From: SAR116 cluster alpha proteobacterium HIMB100
GTDB lineage: Bacteria > Pseudomonadota > Alphaproteobacteria > Puniceispirillales > Puniceispirillaceae
Direction: 5' to 3'
DNA length: 64,000 nucleotides
Assembly (NCBI GenBank): GCA_000238815.2
Contig: AFXB01000010.1
Coordinates: 562,501-626,500 of the forward strand
Below are positions 19,617 through 28,688 of this stretch, in pieces (position 1 is the stretch's first letter; each line of letters begins with the position of its first letter). Both the position numbers and the translations under genes were made by a program. The notes beneath the pieces are model-generated. The model did no database searches, was not told the DNA's origin, and saw only the letters and a program-made list of their open reading frames with translations.

Positions 19617-20573
19617 CTACTTGTTTTTAAAGATTCCCGCAAGCGGATGCGAATCCTTCACCAGGTGTTCCAGCCGGTCCGAACGCGTATGGGTATAGAT
19701 TTGTGTGGTGGCGATATCGGCATGTCCAAGCAGGGTCTGCAAGCTGCGTAAATCTGCCCCCCTGTTCAACATATGTGTGGCAAAGGAATGCCGCAGTACA
19801 TGCGGGCTGACGCGGTCTGCCCGCAGACCGGCATGGCAGGCCATCTGTTTCAGCAAACTGCTGAATTTTTGCCGTGTCATCTCTGATTTATTGTCGGCCA
19901 GAAGCTGATCTGAGTGGGTAAGCGGCCCATCAGCATCGCGGCGGGCTATCCATAGCTGGGTGACCTGGACAGATACTTGTGTCAGCGGCGCCAGACGTTC
20001 CCGCCCCCCCTTGCCGGTTATGATAAGGGTATGTCTGTCTTTGGCGATATCCTGAACCCGCAGATTCAGTAATTCAGAAATTCTGAGGCCTGCAGCATAA
20101 AGCAGTTCCAGGCCTGCCCGCATCCGTAAAGCATCTGATTCAGGCAGATGCTGGCTGGCCGCAATCAAGGTGCTAATCTCGTCCTCGCTGAGGCTTTTCG
20201 GCAGATTTTGGGGCAATTTCGGGCCATCCAGAAACTGCGCAGGGTTATCCTGGCGATACCCATCAGCCACCATCCAGCTCATGAAATGCCGCAACGCAGA
20301 CAGGCGGCGGGCAGTTGTGCGGGCGGTCAGCCCCTGGCTGTGCCAGCCGTGCATAATCTGTCGCAAATCATCTGTACAGGCTGTGACAACACCCGCTTTT
20401 GCAGAGGCTGAAGACAGCCGCCCCAGATCACCAGCGACAATGTTGAGGTCATTTTTATAGGCTGTAAGCGTATGAGCAGCAGCAGCCTTTTCGGCAGCAA
20501 TTGTTTGCAGAAAGCGGGCAATCAGCCTGTTATCATTTTGTTCAGCGTCACGGCGTTGCCTCTGCTCAGCCAT
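19617..20573 (-). CDS. xerD: Tyrosine recombinase XerD
   Basis: 318 residues from ATG 20573. It resolves chromosome dimers at dif with XerC. The catalytic set is complete: Arg164 (GLRISELLNL), Lys188 (TGKGGRER), His258 and Arg261 (HVLRHSFATHML), His284 (LLGHADIATTQ) and Tyr293 (IYTH). The N-terminal SAM-like DNA-binding domain (FLQTIAAEKAAAAHTLTAY) is present. A longer frame runs to 20714 inside the upstream gene but has no family similarity. It is not next to an integrase-type mobile element; its place upstream of accA and near aroK is the chromosomal xerD location. Confidence 0.93.
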   Translation of the reverse strand: MAEQRQRRDAEQNDNRLIARFLQTIAAEKAAAAHTLTAYKNDLNIVAGDLGRLSSASAKAGVVTACTDDLRQIMHGWHSQGLTARTTARRLSALRHFMSWMVADGYRQDNPAQFLDGPKLPQNLPKSLSEDEISTLIAASQHLPESDALRMRAGLELLYAAGLRISELLNLRVQDIAKDRHTLIITGKGGRERLAPLTQVSVQVTQLWIARRDADGPLTHSDQLLADNKSEMTRQKFSSLLKQMACHAGLRADRVSPHVLRHSFATHMLNRGADLRSLQTLLGHADIATTQIYTHTRSDRLEHLVKDSHPLAGIFKNK

Positions 20574-20580
20574 ACCGGCC

Positions 20581-22545
20581 TCAGCTCTCATCAAGGGCGA
20601 AATGATGCCGCAGCAGATAAGAGCGGATAAGCTCGTCTGCCAGCGTTGTTGCTGTGTCATCGAGCCCGGCCTGCTGCAGGGCAGCCAGTACACGAGCACT
20701 ATCTTGAGGGGCAACCCATCCCAGGGTTACAGGCTGCATCAAGCCGGCCGCAATCAGCGCAGTTTCACCAATGCGGCCTGCTGCTGCTGCCTGTTCAAGG
20801 GCGAGCAAAGCTGGCGCTGGCAGGCGGTAGAATGAAACAGCAGAAGCAGGCTGTGCTGGTTCTTCCTGGACAGCTAATTGAGCAACCCAATCACGAGAAG
20901 GCGGGGTCATGCCTCTGGCCTCAAATACTGGCAGCAATTCCCAGCAATCCAGACGGGCAAACAGGTCCGCGTCCCAATGAGGCGCACGCTGACCAGACAA
21001 CAGCGCCCGGACATCATCAGCTTTTCTTGAGGATGGCTGCAGGGCAGCAGGCAAGGGCTGAGAGGGCGCAGCAAGAGCCAACAGCACAGAATAATCCTCA
21101 TCCAGCTGTTCAGGCAATGATGCTGTCTCAGCAGTATCCAGTCTCTGTCTGATCAGGCTTGCATATAGCTCAAGCAACAAATCAATCCGGCCTGTAGCCG
21201 CCTCACGCTGCAGGGCCTGGCTGATCAGCATATCTGTATCATCACCCTGACGGGTCACCAGCCCCACCCACAAAAAGGCTGAATTAAGCCCGTCCTGGCG
21301 TAATGCGGAACGCCCATCAGCCTGGACGCCGTCCAGGCTGGCCAGCGCCGCCTCTGCTGCAACAGGAGCAGATAAAAGCGCCCGCCATACTTGTTCAGTC
21401 TCGCCTGAGTTCTGCAAACCTCTGTCCAGCATCTGATAGCTTGTGCTCAAAGCAGCGTCCGGGGCCAGATAGCGAAAGCTGGAGGCGGCTTGAATCATAG
21501 ACGCGGGAAGATTTTCAAAAGCCGCCATGGAAATTTGTTCATGCGCGGCATCCATCAGGATCAAGTGCAGCAATGACAGATTATCAACATCCAAGGACAG
21601 GCTGGCAGCGCGCCCCAGCAGCTTGTCAACAAGCTGGAAGAAATTCTCGTCCTGCTCACCACTGGCGCGCAAAATATCCGCGGCAAAGCTGGCGGCACCC
21701 TGCTGGCCAGCAAGCAGAGCACAGATGACCCGCGCTTTATGCCAGAACGGCTCCAGCGTCTGCTGGGCAAATCGTTCAGCATCGGTACATGCCGCCTGAT
21801 CAGCCCGGCGAACCAGATCATATTCAATCTGCCATCGTTTCCAGTCAGACCATTCTTCGTCCAATGGCAATAAGCGCACAATCTGCGATAATTTATCAGA
21901 CTGACCAGACCTGGCCAGCCAATCCAGTCGCGCTTTTACAAGCTGTTCGGCCAAAGGCCCGGCATGTTTTGGCGGAACCGCCGTTTGTACAGTGATTGCA
22001 GTGGTCAGTGCCGATAAGGCAGCTGAGCTGCCTCTGGCGGGGGTCGCTGTCACAAGAGCCAAAGCTTGTTCAGCATCTGATTCAGACCAGATAAGAGAAT
22101 TAATGACACTCTGCGCTGGCTGCGGCTGATTCAGGCCGATTGAAGCTAACCCAATTTTAGAAATTGAGCGGCGACCAACCCGGCCAGTCACATTTGACTG
22201 CCGGACTGTTGATGCCTCTGCTGCTGGCGCGGCAACAGGCACGGTTGCGGGCACAGCCAGTTGGCCCGTTGCTGGCGCACTATCCGCAGCAGTTTGATTG
22301 TCTGCAGATGCGGCATCTTCAGTCCCGGGCGGAGTCTCGTCTGTTTGTGGTGATACAGATGTGTTTTCATCAAACCTGCCCAGATCTGTCAGGCTGACAG
22401 GCGCCTGAGATGCGGCATCTGGTTCACGTCCGGTCTGCGCCTCAGCAGGGGCTGAGGTTAACCCTGTTAACAGCCAAACAAAACCCAGACAAAAAACCAA
22501 TTGGCGCCCATAACGCCAGGCTGTGTTAGTTCGTGAAACGCGCAT
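20581..22545 (-). CDS. Large secreted or periplasmic protein of unknown function
   Basis: 654 residues from ATG 22545. A basic start and hydrophobic stretch (about 14-32) end in PAEAQT, so a signal peptide cleaved near residue 36 is likely. Residues about 40-130 are low complexity (Ala, Asp, Thr, Gln, Pro). The rest is strongly Ala/Leu-rich and helical, with repeated short helix pairs that suggest an alpha-solenoid (TPR- or HEAT-like), but I see no named domain. The gene starts inside the end of a 45-codon membrane-peptide gene and ends seven bases before xerD, so it belongs to a membrane-peptide / this / xerD / accA transcript. Function unknown. Confidence 0.8.
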   Translation of the reverse strand: MRVSRTNTAWRYGRQLVFCLGFVWLLTGLTSAPAEAQTGREPDAASQAPVSLTDLGRFDENTSVSPQTDETPPGTEDAASADNQTAADSAPATGQLAVPATVPVAAPAAEASTVRQSNVTGRVGRRSISKIGLASIGLNQPQPAQSVINSLIWSESDAEQALALVTATPARGSSAALSALTTAITVQTAVPPKHAGPLAEQLVKARLDWLARSGQSDKLSQIVRLLPLDEEWSDWKRWQIEYDLVRRADQAACTDAERFAQQTLEPFWHKARVICALLAGQQGAASFAADILRASGEQDENFFQLVDKLLGRAASLSLDVDNLSLLHLILMDAAHEQISMAAFENLPASMIQAASSFRYLAPDAALSTSYQMLDRGLQNSGETEQVWRALLSAPVAAEAALASLDGVQADGRSALRQDGLNSAFLWVGLVTRQGDDTDMLISQALQREAATGRIDLLLELYASLIRQRLDTAETASLPEQLDEDYSVLLALAAPSQPLPAALQPSSRKADDVRALLSGQRAPHWDADLFARLDCWELLPVFEARGMTPPSRDWVAQLAVQEEPAQPASAVSFYRLPAPALLALEQAAAAGRIGETALIAAGLMQPVTLGWVAPQDSARVLAALQQAGLDDTATTLADELIRSYLLRHHFALDES

Positions 22546-22663
22546 TCGGGATAACCTTAGATATTGTTTTTTCCGGTGCAGGGATAGGCCAGGTAGACAA
22601 AAATGCCAACCCGCCAAAGCCAAACACCAGAATAAGAACAAGGAAAATTCTTACACCACTCAT
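22526..22663 (-). CDS. 45-residue single-pass membrane peptide of unknown function
   Basis: ATG 22663 to TAA 22526-22528. The peptide starts MSGVRIFLVLILVFGFGGLA, a single hydrophobic segment, and continues with a short tail STWPIPAPEKTISKVIPNARFTN. An AGGAAAG site lies about 12 bases upstream. It overlaps the start of the large secreted protein gene by 20 bases, which implies translational coupling. From memory, short proteins of this shape (one membrane helix then W-x-I-P-x-P..... PN-x-RF) occur beside similar genes in other alphaproteobacteria; that should be confirmed. Function unknown. Confidence 0.7.
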   Translation of the reverse strand: MSGVRIFLVLILVFGFGGLAFLSTWPIPAPEKTISKVIPNARFTN

Positions 22664-22938
22664 CTCAGACTTCTTTCCTGTGAATTTTTAACGTTCTGCG
22701 TAAAACCTATATCAAATCTGCGCCCAAACTGGACTGGTCCTGATGGCGCAATCCCCTGATACGCTCTTGTATTCGATCGCATATCATACCGTTATACACG
22801 GACATTATGGCAGTGATGAGGCAGTGTGAAAAGCCTTCAAAGGCACTTAAGCATGTGAATTTGATGACTTACCTTCAGGCTGAGAGTAGATTATATACAG
22901 ACCACATCGCCATCATTGCCGCCGGTTCATAAAAAGAA

Positions 22939-23580
22939 ATGTTTACATTCACGCCCGAACAACGCCGCGAATTTTCCGCAGATATTGACAGCCATTACAG
23001 TGCGAACACAAATAAGACGATTGTTCTGGTCGGGCTTATGGGGTCTGGAAAAACCGCACTTGGCAAACGGCTGGCTGTTGCGCTGGACCGGCCATTCATT
23101 GACAGCGATCAGCTGATCGAACATGAAGCAAGCTTGTCAGTGCGTGATATTTTTGAGCTCAGCGGTGAACCAAAATTCCGCGAAATCGAGCGTAACACCA
23201 TATTGAAACATGTAACCGGCGCACCGGTGATTTTATCCACAGGAGGTGGCGCATTCTGCGATCCCAGAACCAGAGCTGAAATCATCGAACATGCCATCAG
23301 CATCTGGATTGATTCAACGCCAAAGAATCTGCTGCGCCGGATTGGCAACACGGCCTCGCGTCCCCTGCTGACAACCGGAGATCCATTGGAAATTCTGACC
23401 AGGCTGCGCGAGACCCGTCTGGCAGATTACAAACAAGCAGAACTGCATGTGAGAACCGGCCGGCATACACGGCGGGTATCGATGAAAAAAATACTCAATA
23501 TTCTGGAGCAAACCGGCTATATTACCTGTCTGTCAGACAAGCAGACTGGCGACAAACCGGCAGATAAGGCCTTAAGATGA
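22939..23580 (+). CDS. aroK: Shikimate kinase
   Basis: 213 residues. It phosphorylates shikimate at the 3-hydroxyl, the fifth step of the chorismate pathway. The P-loop GLMGSGKT is at 32-39, followed by the DSD motif (DRPFIDSDQLIE), the shikimate-binding FREIE and STGGGAF, and the RPLL lid. A tail of about 25 residues beyond the usual length follows. ATG 22939 has an A/G-rich site upstream. Its stop overlaps the aroB start (ATGA), the usual aroK-aroB coupling. Confidence 0.96.
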   Translation: MFTFTPEQRREFSADIDSHYSANTNKTIVLVGLMGSGKTALGKRLAVALDRPFIDSDQLIEHEASLSVRDIFELSGEPKFREIERNTILKHVTGAPVILSTGGGAFCDPRTRAEIIEHAISIWIDSTPKNLLRRIGNTASRPLLTTGDPLEILTRLRETRLADYKQAELHVRTGRHTRRVSMKKILNILEQTGYITCLSDKQTGDKPADKALR

Positions 23581-24689
23581 TGACCAGCCCCTCTTCGCGT
23601 ATTTATGTTGATGTAAGCGACAATGCCTATGATATCCATATTGGCACAAATCTGTTGCAGGAAGCAGAAGCAGAGCTGACCGCTCTTTTAGGTGGTCGTC
23701 AGGTCGTGATTGTCACAGATACAAATATTGCGCCTCTGCATCTTGAGCAGACAAAAAATGCCTTGTCTGCCCATGCAGCATCATGCACAAATTTCATTCT
23801 GCCTGCTGGTGAGGCCAGCAAGTCATTTTCCGTTTATGAGCAGCTGGTCAATAACATTCTGGCGCTGCCAATCGACCGCCAGACCGTTCTGGTGGCTCTT
23901 GGTGGCGGGGTGATTGGCGATCTGGTTGGATTTGCCGCAGCCAGCCTGTTACGAGGCCTTGATTTTATCCAGATTCCCACCAGCCTGCTGGCGCAGGTCG
24001 ACAGCTCAGTCGGTGGCAAGACAGGGATCAACACCCCAGCAGGAAAAAATCTGGTCGGGGCATTTCACCAGCCGCGTTTGGTTCTGGCAGATATCGGGAT
24101 ATTAGCCAGCCTGCCTGAACGAGAAGTCAAGGCAGGCTATGCTGAGGTGGTGAAATACGGGCTGCTGGGCGATGCGGCGTTTTTTGAGTGGCTGGAGCAG
24201 CATGGCCGCGATGTGATCACTGGACAACCAGACGCACAGGCAGAAGCTGTAAGGCGGTCTTGTCAGGCAAAAGCCGATATTGTCGCCGCGGATGAACGCG
24301 AAGCAGGCAAGCGCGCCTTATTGAATTTAGGACATACCTTTGCACATGCTTTTGAGGCTGTTGCCGGTTATGACGGGCGGCTGTTACATGGTGAAGCGGT
24401 CAGTGCTGGTCTTGGTTGTGCTTTTGCCTTTTCCCGCCAGCTTGGGTTATGCTCAGGACAGGATGTGGAACGCGTCAATGCACATCTTGCAGCTATGGGC
24501 ATGCCAACCAGCGCACAAGACCTGCCTGCCGGACAGGCGGCCCCGCAGGTTTTAATTGACCATATGCGAAAAGATAAAAAAGCACGCCAGGGCAAGCTGA
24601 CCTTTATTTTGGCCCGGCAAATTGGTGAGGCCTTTGTGGACCGGAATATTGATGAGGCTGAACTGAATAAATTTCTGGAGAGCTTATGA
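23577..24689 (+). CDS. aroB: 3-dehydroquinate synthase
   Basis: 370 residues. It cyclises DAHP to 3-dehydroquinate, the second step of the shikimate pathway. Key patterns are GGGVIGDLVGFAA (NAD-binding, about 106-118), PTSLLAQVDSSVGGKTGIN (about 138-156), the GLLGDAAFF region and the metal-binding His of NLGHTFAHAFE (about 246-256) and HGEAV. The start overlaps aroK and the stop overlaps the corC start (ATGA), so aroK-aroB-corC form one operon. Confidence 0.97.
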   Translation: MMTSPSSRIYVDVSDNAYDIHIGTNLLQEAEAELTALLGGRQVVIVTDTNIAPLHLEQTKNALSAHAASCTNFILPAGEASKSFSVYEQLVNNILALPIDRQTVLVALGGGVIGDLVGFAAASLLRGLDFIQIPTSLLAQVDSSVGGKTGINTPAGKNLVGAFHQPRLVLADIGILASLPEREVKAGYAEVVKYGLLGDAAFFEWLEQHGRDVITGQPDAQAEAVRRSCQAKADIVAADEREAGKRALLNLGHTFAHAFEAVAGYDGRLLHGEAVSAGLGCAFAFSRQLGLCSGQDVERVNAHLAAMGMPTSAQDLPAGQAAPQVLIDHMRKDKKARQGKLTFILARQIGEAFVDRNIDEAELNKFLESL

Positions 24690-25981
24690 GTATTCTGTTT
24701 TCAACAGCCCTACTCGTTTTCATCATCATTCTGCTGATCATGATATCAGCCTTCTTTTCCAGCGCGGAAACCGCCCTGACCGCGGCTTCCGAAGCACGTA
24801 TACGCCAGCTGGCCAAGACCAAGGCAAACCGGCAAGCTGGGCGTGTTGAAAAGCTGCGCAAAAATAAAGAAGAGCTGATCAGCACAATTCTGGTCGGCAA
24901 TAATCTGGTGAATATTTTGGCCTCTGCGCTGGCCACATCCGCGGCCATTTCGCTGGCCGGTGATGGCGGGGTTGCGCTGGCCACAGTGGTGATGACCGTG
25001 ATTATTGTTCTGTTTGCTGAAGTGTTGCCGAAAAGTTACGCCTTCAGTAACGCGGACAGGCTGTCTTTGAAAATCGCTCTGATTGTACAAATCATCGTCT
25101 GGCTGCTGAAGCCCATCACCTGGAGCCTGCGGATGATTGTGGTCAGATTCTTAGGCACTAAAAATGATGACGACACATCGCGAGAAGAGGAATTGCGCGG
25201 GCTGATTGACCTGCATAGCGAGGATTCTGACGAGGATGGCCGGGAAACCGGTGCAATGCTGTCATCTGTGCTGGACCTGGGTGAACTGACTGTTGAAGAG
25301 ATTATGACACATCGCGCCTCTGTATCTTCAGTCAATGCAGATGATGATCCTGAGGAAACTTTGCGGTTTGTGCTGCGTTCGCCCCATACGCGCCATCCGG
25401 TTTATTCTGGCAAGCCTGAGAATATTGTCGGGGTTCTGCATGTAAAAGCCTTGCTGCGGGCAATTGAGGAAAATGCGGATCGTGATTTGCGCGGCCTGTC
25501 CGTTGCGGATATCGCCACTGAACCGTTCTTTGTGCCAGAAACCACACCCCTTTTTGCACAGCTTCAGGCCTTCCGCGCCCGCCGTGAACATTTTGCTGTT
25601 GTGATTGATGAATATGGCGACCTGCGCGGCATTGTTACGCTGGAAGATATTTTAGAAGAAATTGTCGGGGATATTGATGATGAAACCGATATTGATCTTC
25701 CCGATCTGAAGCAACAGCCAGATGGCTCTTACATGGCTGAAGGCACAGTCACGTTACGTGATTTAAACCGGCTGTTGGGACTGCAGCTGCCGGATGATAA
25801 GGCTTCTACTCTGGCCGGGCTGATAATTTATGAAAGTCGTCATATCCCGTCTGTTGGTCAGGAATTTAAATTCCATGATATGCGCTTTAAGATCACCTCT
25901 CGCCAAGGCAACCAGATCACTTCTGTACGCCTGTGGCCGCCACAAAAAAAACAAAGTGATGATGATAAGGACACAGAATGA
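24686..25981 (+). CDS. CorC/HlyC-type CNNM transmembrane protein with CBS domains
   Basis: 431 residues. An N-terminal DUF21/CNNM membrane domain (hydrophobic segments about 5-28, 70-92, 95-115, 130-155) with the FFSSAETALTAASEARI pattern, a CBS pair (about 215-335, with EIMTHRASV and IVTLEDILEEIVGDI) and a C-terminal CorC_HlyC FAD-like domain (about 350-420). Such proteins are implicated in magnesium or cobalt efflux; the older name hemolysin is misleading. It overlaps aroB upstream and the DUF2889 gene downstream by four bases each. Confidence 0.9.
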   Translation: MSILFSTALLVFIIILLIMISAFFSSAETALTAASEARIRQLAKTKANRQAGRVEKLRKNKEELISTILVGNNLVNILASALATSAAISLAGDGGVALATVVMTVIIVLFAEVLPKSYAFSNADRLSLKIALIVQIIVWLLKPITWSLRMIVVRFLGTKNDDDTSREEELRGLIDLHSEDSDEDGRETGAMLSSVLDLGELTVEEIMTHRASVSSVNADDDPEETLRFVLRSPHTRHPVYSGKPENIVGVLHVKALLRAIEENADRDLRGLSVADIATEPFFVPETTPLFAQLQAFRARREHFAVVIDEYGDLRGIVTLEDILEEIVGDIDDETDIDLPDLKQQPDGSYMAEGTVTLRDLNRLLGLQLPDDKASTLAGLIIYESRHIPSVGQEFKFHDMRFKITSRQGNQITSVRLWPPQKKQSDDDKDTE

Positions 25982-26517
25982 AAACCCTGCATTTATCTGA
26001 ACCCGCACCCCGTGAAGACAGGCATGACCGTCAGATTACCTGCCGCGGTTTTGCCCGCAAAGACGGGTTGCTTGATATTGAGGGCGAATTAATCGATACC
26101 AAAGCTTATGATTTTCCCTCGTCCACTCATGGGGTAATCAAACAAGGCACGCCGGTACATCATATGCAGGTGCGCATCACCATTGATTTTGATCTGGTCA
26201 TTCAACATGCAGAAGCTGTGACCATTCATGGGCCCTATGCCATTTGTCCGAAAGGCGCAGACAATATCAACGGCCTCATCGGTCTGCAAATTGGGCCAGG
26301 CTGGAAGAGAAAGGTGCAAACCGCTATTGGCGGGCCAGAGGGCTGTACACATATCACAGAATTAATGGGGCCGATGGCCACCACCGCTTTTCAGACGCTA
26401 TATGGGGAAAAAGCACGACAAAAACGCGATATAAAAGGGGCTGATCAGACTCAGCAGCTGAAGACACCGCTGCCCAGCCTGACCAACAGCTGTATTGCTT
26501 ATGCCGAGCGCGATTAG
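25978..26517 (+). CDS. DUF2889 domain-containing protein
   Basis: 179 residues. Residues about 15-155 match DUF2889 in pattern: CRGFARKDGLLDIEGEL, DTKAYDF, then HHMQVRITIDFDLVI, and a GCTHITELMGPMATTAFQT segment with conserved Cys-Thr-His. The family is found in proteobacteria with no settled function. It overlaps corC by four bases and is the last gene of the aroKB operon; a bolA gene converges from the other side with 12 bases between stops. Confidence 0.8.
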   Translation: MKTLHLSEPAPREDRHDRQITCRGFARKDGLLDIEGELIDTKAYDFPSSTHGVIKQGTPVHHMQVRITIDFDLVIQHAEAVTIHGPYAICPKGADNINGLIGLQIGPGWKRKVQTAIGGPEGCTHITELMGPMATTAFQTLYGEKARQKRDIKGADQTQQLKTPLPSLTNSCIAYAERD

Positions 26518-26529
26518 GGGCTGAGGCGT

Positions 26530-26808
26530 TCAGCTGGTGCGGCGGATTGTGATTTGAAGCGCGTGAACCGGGCCTGCCAGAAACTCGGCCAGAAGGGTGT
26601 TGATTTTTCGATGCGCGGCGACCCGGCTGAGGCCATCCAGCGCCGGAGCAGCAATTTCCAAATTAAAGTGGCTCTGCCCACCCGGACGGGCACCAGCATG
26701 ACCCGCATGCTGCCAGCTGACATCTTCAATCTTCAGCACAGACGGCGATAAAGCAGACGCCAGAAGGGCTGTCATTTGATCGGCAATATTTGTATCTTCA
26801 TGAACCAT
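26530..26808 (-). CDS. BolA family protein
   Basis: 92 residues. The BolA fold is recognisable by the HAGHAGARPGGQSHF segment (about 35-49) followed by DGLSRVAAHRKINTLLAEFLAGPVHAL. BolA proteins pair with monothiol glutaredoxins in iron-sulfur trafficking and some act as DNA-binding regulators; which applies here cannot be told. An AAGGAT site precedes ATG 26808. It is divergent from the J-domain gene, as in other alphaproteobacteria where bolA, dnaJ, cobS and cobT lie together. Confidence 0.9.
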   Translation of the reverse strand: MVHEDTNIADQMTALLASALSPSVLKIEDVSWQHAGHAGARPGGQSHFNLEIAAPALDGLSRVAAHRKINTLLAEFLAGPVHALQITIRRTS

Positions 26809-26874
26809 CTGGTGATCCTTTTTTACACTGCTGAACAGGCAGCAAGACTATCATCTTTTTATGCGGCCTGTAAC

Positions 26875-26902
26875 TTGTAAAGCCTTGTTCTTGACTTATA
26901 CT
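26875..26902 (+). promoter_or_regulatory. Possible promoter of the J-domain gene
   Basis: TTGTAA (26875-26880) and TATACT (26897-26902) lie 16 bases apart. The predicted start near 26909 would be almost at the ATG at 26911, giving a leaderless or nearly leaderless message. No good ribosome site is seen. The -35 match is four of six, so confidence is low. Confidence 0.3.
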
Positions 26903-26910
26903 GGAAACTG

Positions 26911-27495
26911 ATGAGACGGAAACAGAAAATCGATCCTGACTTCGCGGTAAAACCCGGCGAACAGATACTGTCAGACACCGGCCAGCATATCTGCATGGCC
27001 GAGGGGTGTTTTGATGTCGGCGCGCATCCGGCACCGAAAAACAGACAGGAATTGCGCAGCTATATCTGGTTCTGTCTGGATCATATCCGCATGTTCAACA
27101 GCCAATGGAATTATTATGACGGGCTGGAGGGTGATGCGCTGGAGCGTGAGATCAGGCGCGCCACAACATGGGAGCGACCAAGCTGGAAATTCGGCACAGG
27201 CCCGTCTGCAAAATTGGCCAGTTCTGATCCGTTCGAGGATAAATTTTCATTCTTTGACGAAGCAGATACCCCGGCACATGCCGCTGCCCAAAATCTGACC
27301 ACTGAACAGAAAAAAGCCTTTGCTTTGTTTGAGCTGACACCTGATTCAGATCAGGACACAATCAAGAAGAGATATAAAGAATTAGCCAAAAAGCTGCATC
27401 CTGATCATAACCGGTCAGACCCAAAAGCCGAAGAACAGCTGAAGGAAATAAATCTTGCTTATGCTGTGCTGCGTAAAAGCAATGCACACGTCTGA
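26911..27495 (+). CDS. J-domain (DnaJ-class) co-chaperone with N-terminal Cys-containing region
   Basis: 194 residues. The J domain is at the C-terminus (about 130-192): FALFELTPDSDQDTIKKRY, then the HPD motif in KLHPDHNR (about 160-167), and INLAYAVL. The N-terminal 95 residues contain CMAEGCFDVGAHPAP and a WFCLDHIRMFN segment (Cys28, Cys33, Cys56), possibly a metal site. This reversed layout differs from canonical DnaJ and is typical of an alphaproteobacterial family found beside cobS. It may deliver substrates to DnaK; a specific link to the CobST ATPase is inference from position only. Confidence 0.85.
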   Translation: MRRKQKIDPDFAVKPGEQILSDTGQHICMAEGCFDVGAHPAPKNRQELRSYIWFCLDHIRMFNSQWNYYDGLEGDALEREIRRATTWERPSWKFGTGPSAKLASSDPFEDKFSFFDEADTPAHAAAQNLTTEQKKAFALFELTPDSDQDTIKKRYKELAKKLHPDHNRSDPKAEEQLKEINLAYAVLRKSNAHV

Positions 27496-27640
27496 TCAAC
27501 GCGGAATTCCCCGCATAGGCAGATTACAAAATAAGAGGCTGGTTTGCCTGCTTTTGTTTCGTCTTTTGCCGTTGCATTTTCCCGATTTGCCTGATAACTG
27601 CTAACCTTTAGAGTAAAGTTTACGATTCGGAGATATATTC

Positions 27641-28645
27641 ATGTCCGCAGAAACAACCCATGGCCAAGCTGCACATTCCCTTTCCGCCCCCGACACACAA
27701 GTCGATGCAAGAGAGGTGTTCGGTCTTGATATTGACCTGAAAGTACCGGCATTTTCGGTTGGTTCTGCCTATGTGCCTGCTGTGGACCCTGATTACCAGT
27801 TTGACCATGACACCACATTGGCGATCTTGGCCGGATTTTCTCATAACCGCCGCGTAATGGTTCAAGGCTATCACGGGACAGGAAAATCCACCCATATTGA
27901 GCAAGTGGCGGCGCGGTTGAACTGGCCATGTATGCGTGTCAATCTGGACAGCCATGTCAGCCGAATAGATCTGGTCGGCAAAGATGCCATCGTGTTGAAA
28001 GATGGCAAGCAAGTGACTGAGTTCCGGGAAGGTATCCTGCCCTGGGCGCTACAGAATTGTGTGGCACTGGTATTTGATGAATATGACGCTGGCCGCGCCG
28101 ATGTAATGTTTGTGATTCAGCGCGTTCTGGAAGTGGATGGCAAATTGACCTTGCTGGATACCAGCCGGGTGATCACGCCAAATCCGAATTTCCGCTTATT
28201 CGCCACTGCAAATACTGTGGGCCTTGGCGACACCACTGGCCTGTATCATGGCACACAGCAAATTAACCAAGGCCAGATGGACAGATGGTCTGTTGTCACC
28301 ACATTGAATTATCTGCCGCATGAAGATGAGGTCAACATCATCCTGGCGAAACAAAAAGCCTATCAGACAGATGAAGGACGCAAGCAGATTGACCAGATGG
28401 TGCGGATGGCCGACATGACCCGTAAAGGATTTATGGCAGGCGATCTGTCTACATTGATGTCCCCGCGTACAGTGCTGACATGGGCAGAAAATGCGCTGAT
28501 TTTTGATGATATCACGCTGGCTTTCAGGCTGAGCTTTTTGAATAAATGTGATGAAATTGAGCGCCCGACCTTAGCCGAATATTACCAGCGGATCTTTGGC
28601 ATTGATCTGCCAGAAGCACCGGCGATGACGCAAAAAGCATCATAA
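27641..28645 (+). CDS. cobS: Cobaltochelatase subunit CobS (AAA+ ATPase)
   Basis: 334 residues. CobS is the AAA+ motor of the aerobic cobaltochelatase CobNST, which inserts cobalt into hydrogenobyrinate a,c-diamide. The start shows the CobS-type leader ([15 protein letters not shown]). Walker A is GYHGTGKST (76-84), Walker B VALVFDE (141-147), and a sensor region [19 protein letters not shown] follows. A good CGGAG site precedes ATG 27641. cobT follows 43 bases later. No CobN subunit is in the window, and many bacteria carry cobST away from cobN, so a role in cobalamin synthesis needs cobN elsewhere. Confidence 0.93.
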   Translation: MSAETTHGQAAHSLSAPDTQVDAREVFGLDIDLKVPAFSVGSAYVPAVDPDYQFDHDTTLAILAGFSHNRRVMVQGYHGTGKSTHIEQVAARLNWPCMRVNLDSHVSRIDLVGKDAIVLKDGKQVTEFREGILPWALQNCVALVFDEYDAGRADVMFVIQRVLEVDGKLTLLDTSRVITPNPNFRLFATANTVGLGDTTGLYHGTQQINQGQMDRWSVVTTLNYLPHEDEVNIILAKQKAYQTDEGRKQIDQMVRMADMTRKGFMAGDLSTLMSPRTVLTWAENALIFDDITLAFRLSFLNKCDEIERPTLAEYYQRIFGIDLPEAPAMTQKAS

Positions 28646-28688
28646 GCCGCGCTGACCCGCACCACCAACCAAAAAGGATTGCAGCACG

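Noticed and set aside
19617-20573. Tyrosine recombinase as sign of an integrated element
   Set aside because: Sequence, length and place (beside accA and near aroK) fit chromosomal XerD; no attachment repeats, tRNA target or phage genes lie nearby.
27496-27640. Cobalamin riboswitch before cobS
   Set aside because: The gap is 145 bases, short for the element, and no B12-box-like segment was seen; the same holds before the adenosyltransferase gene.
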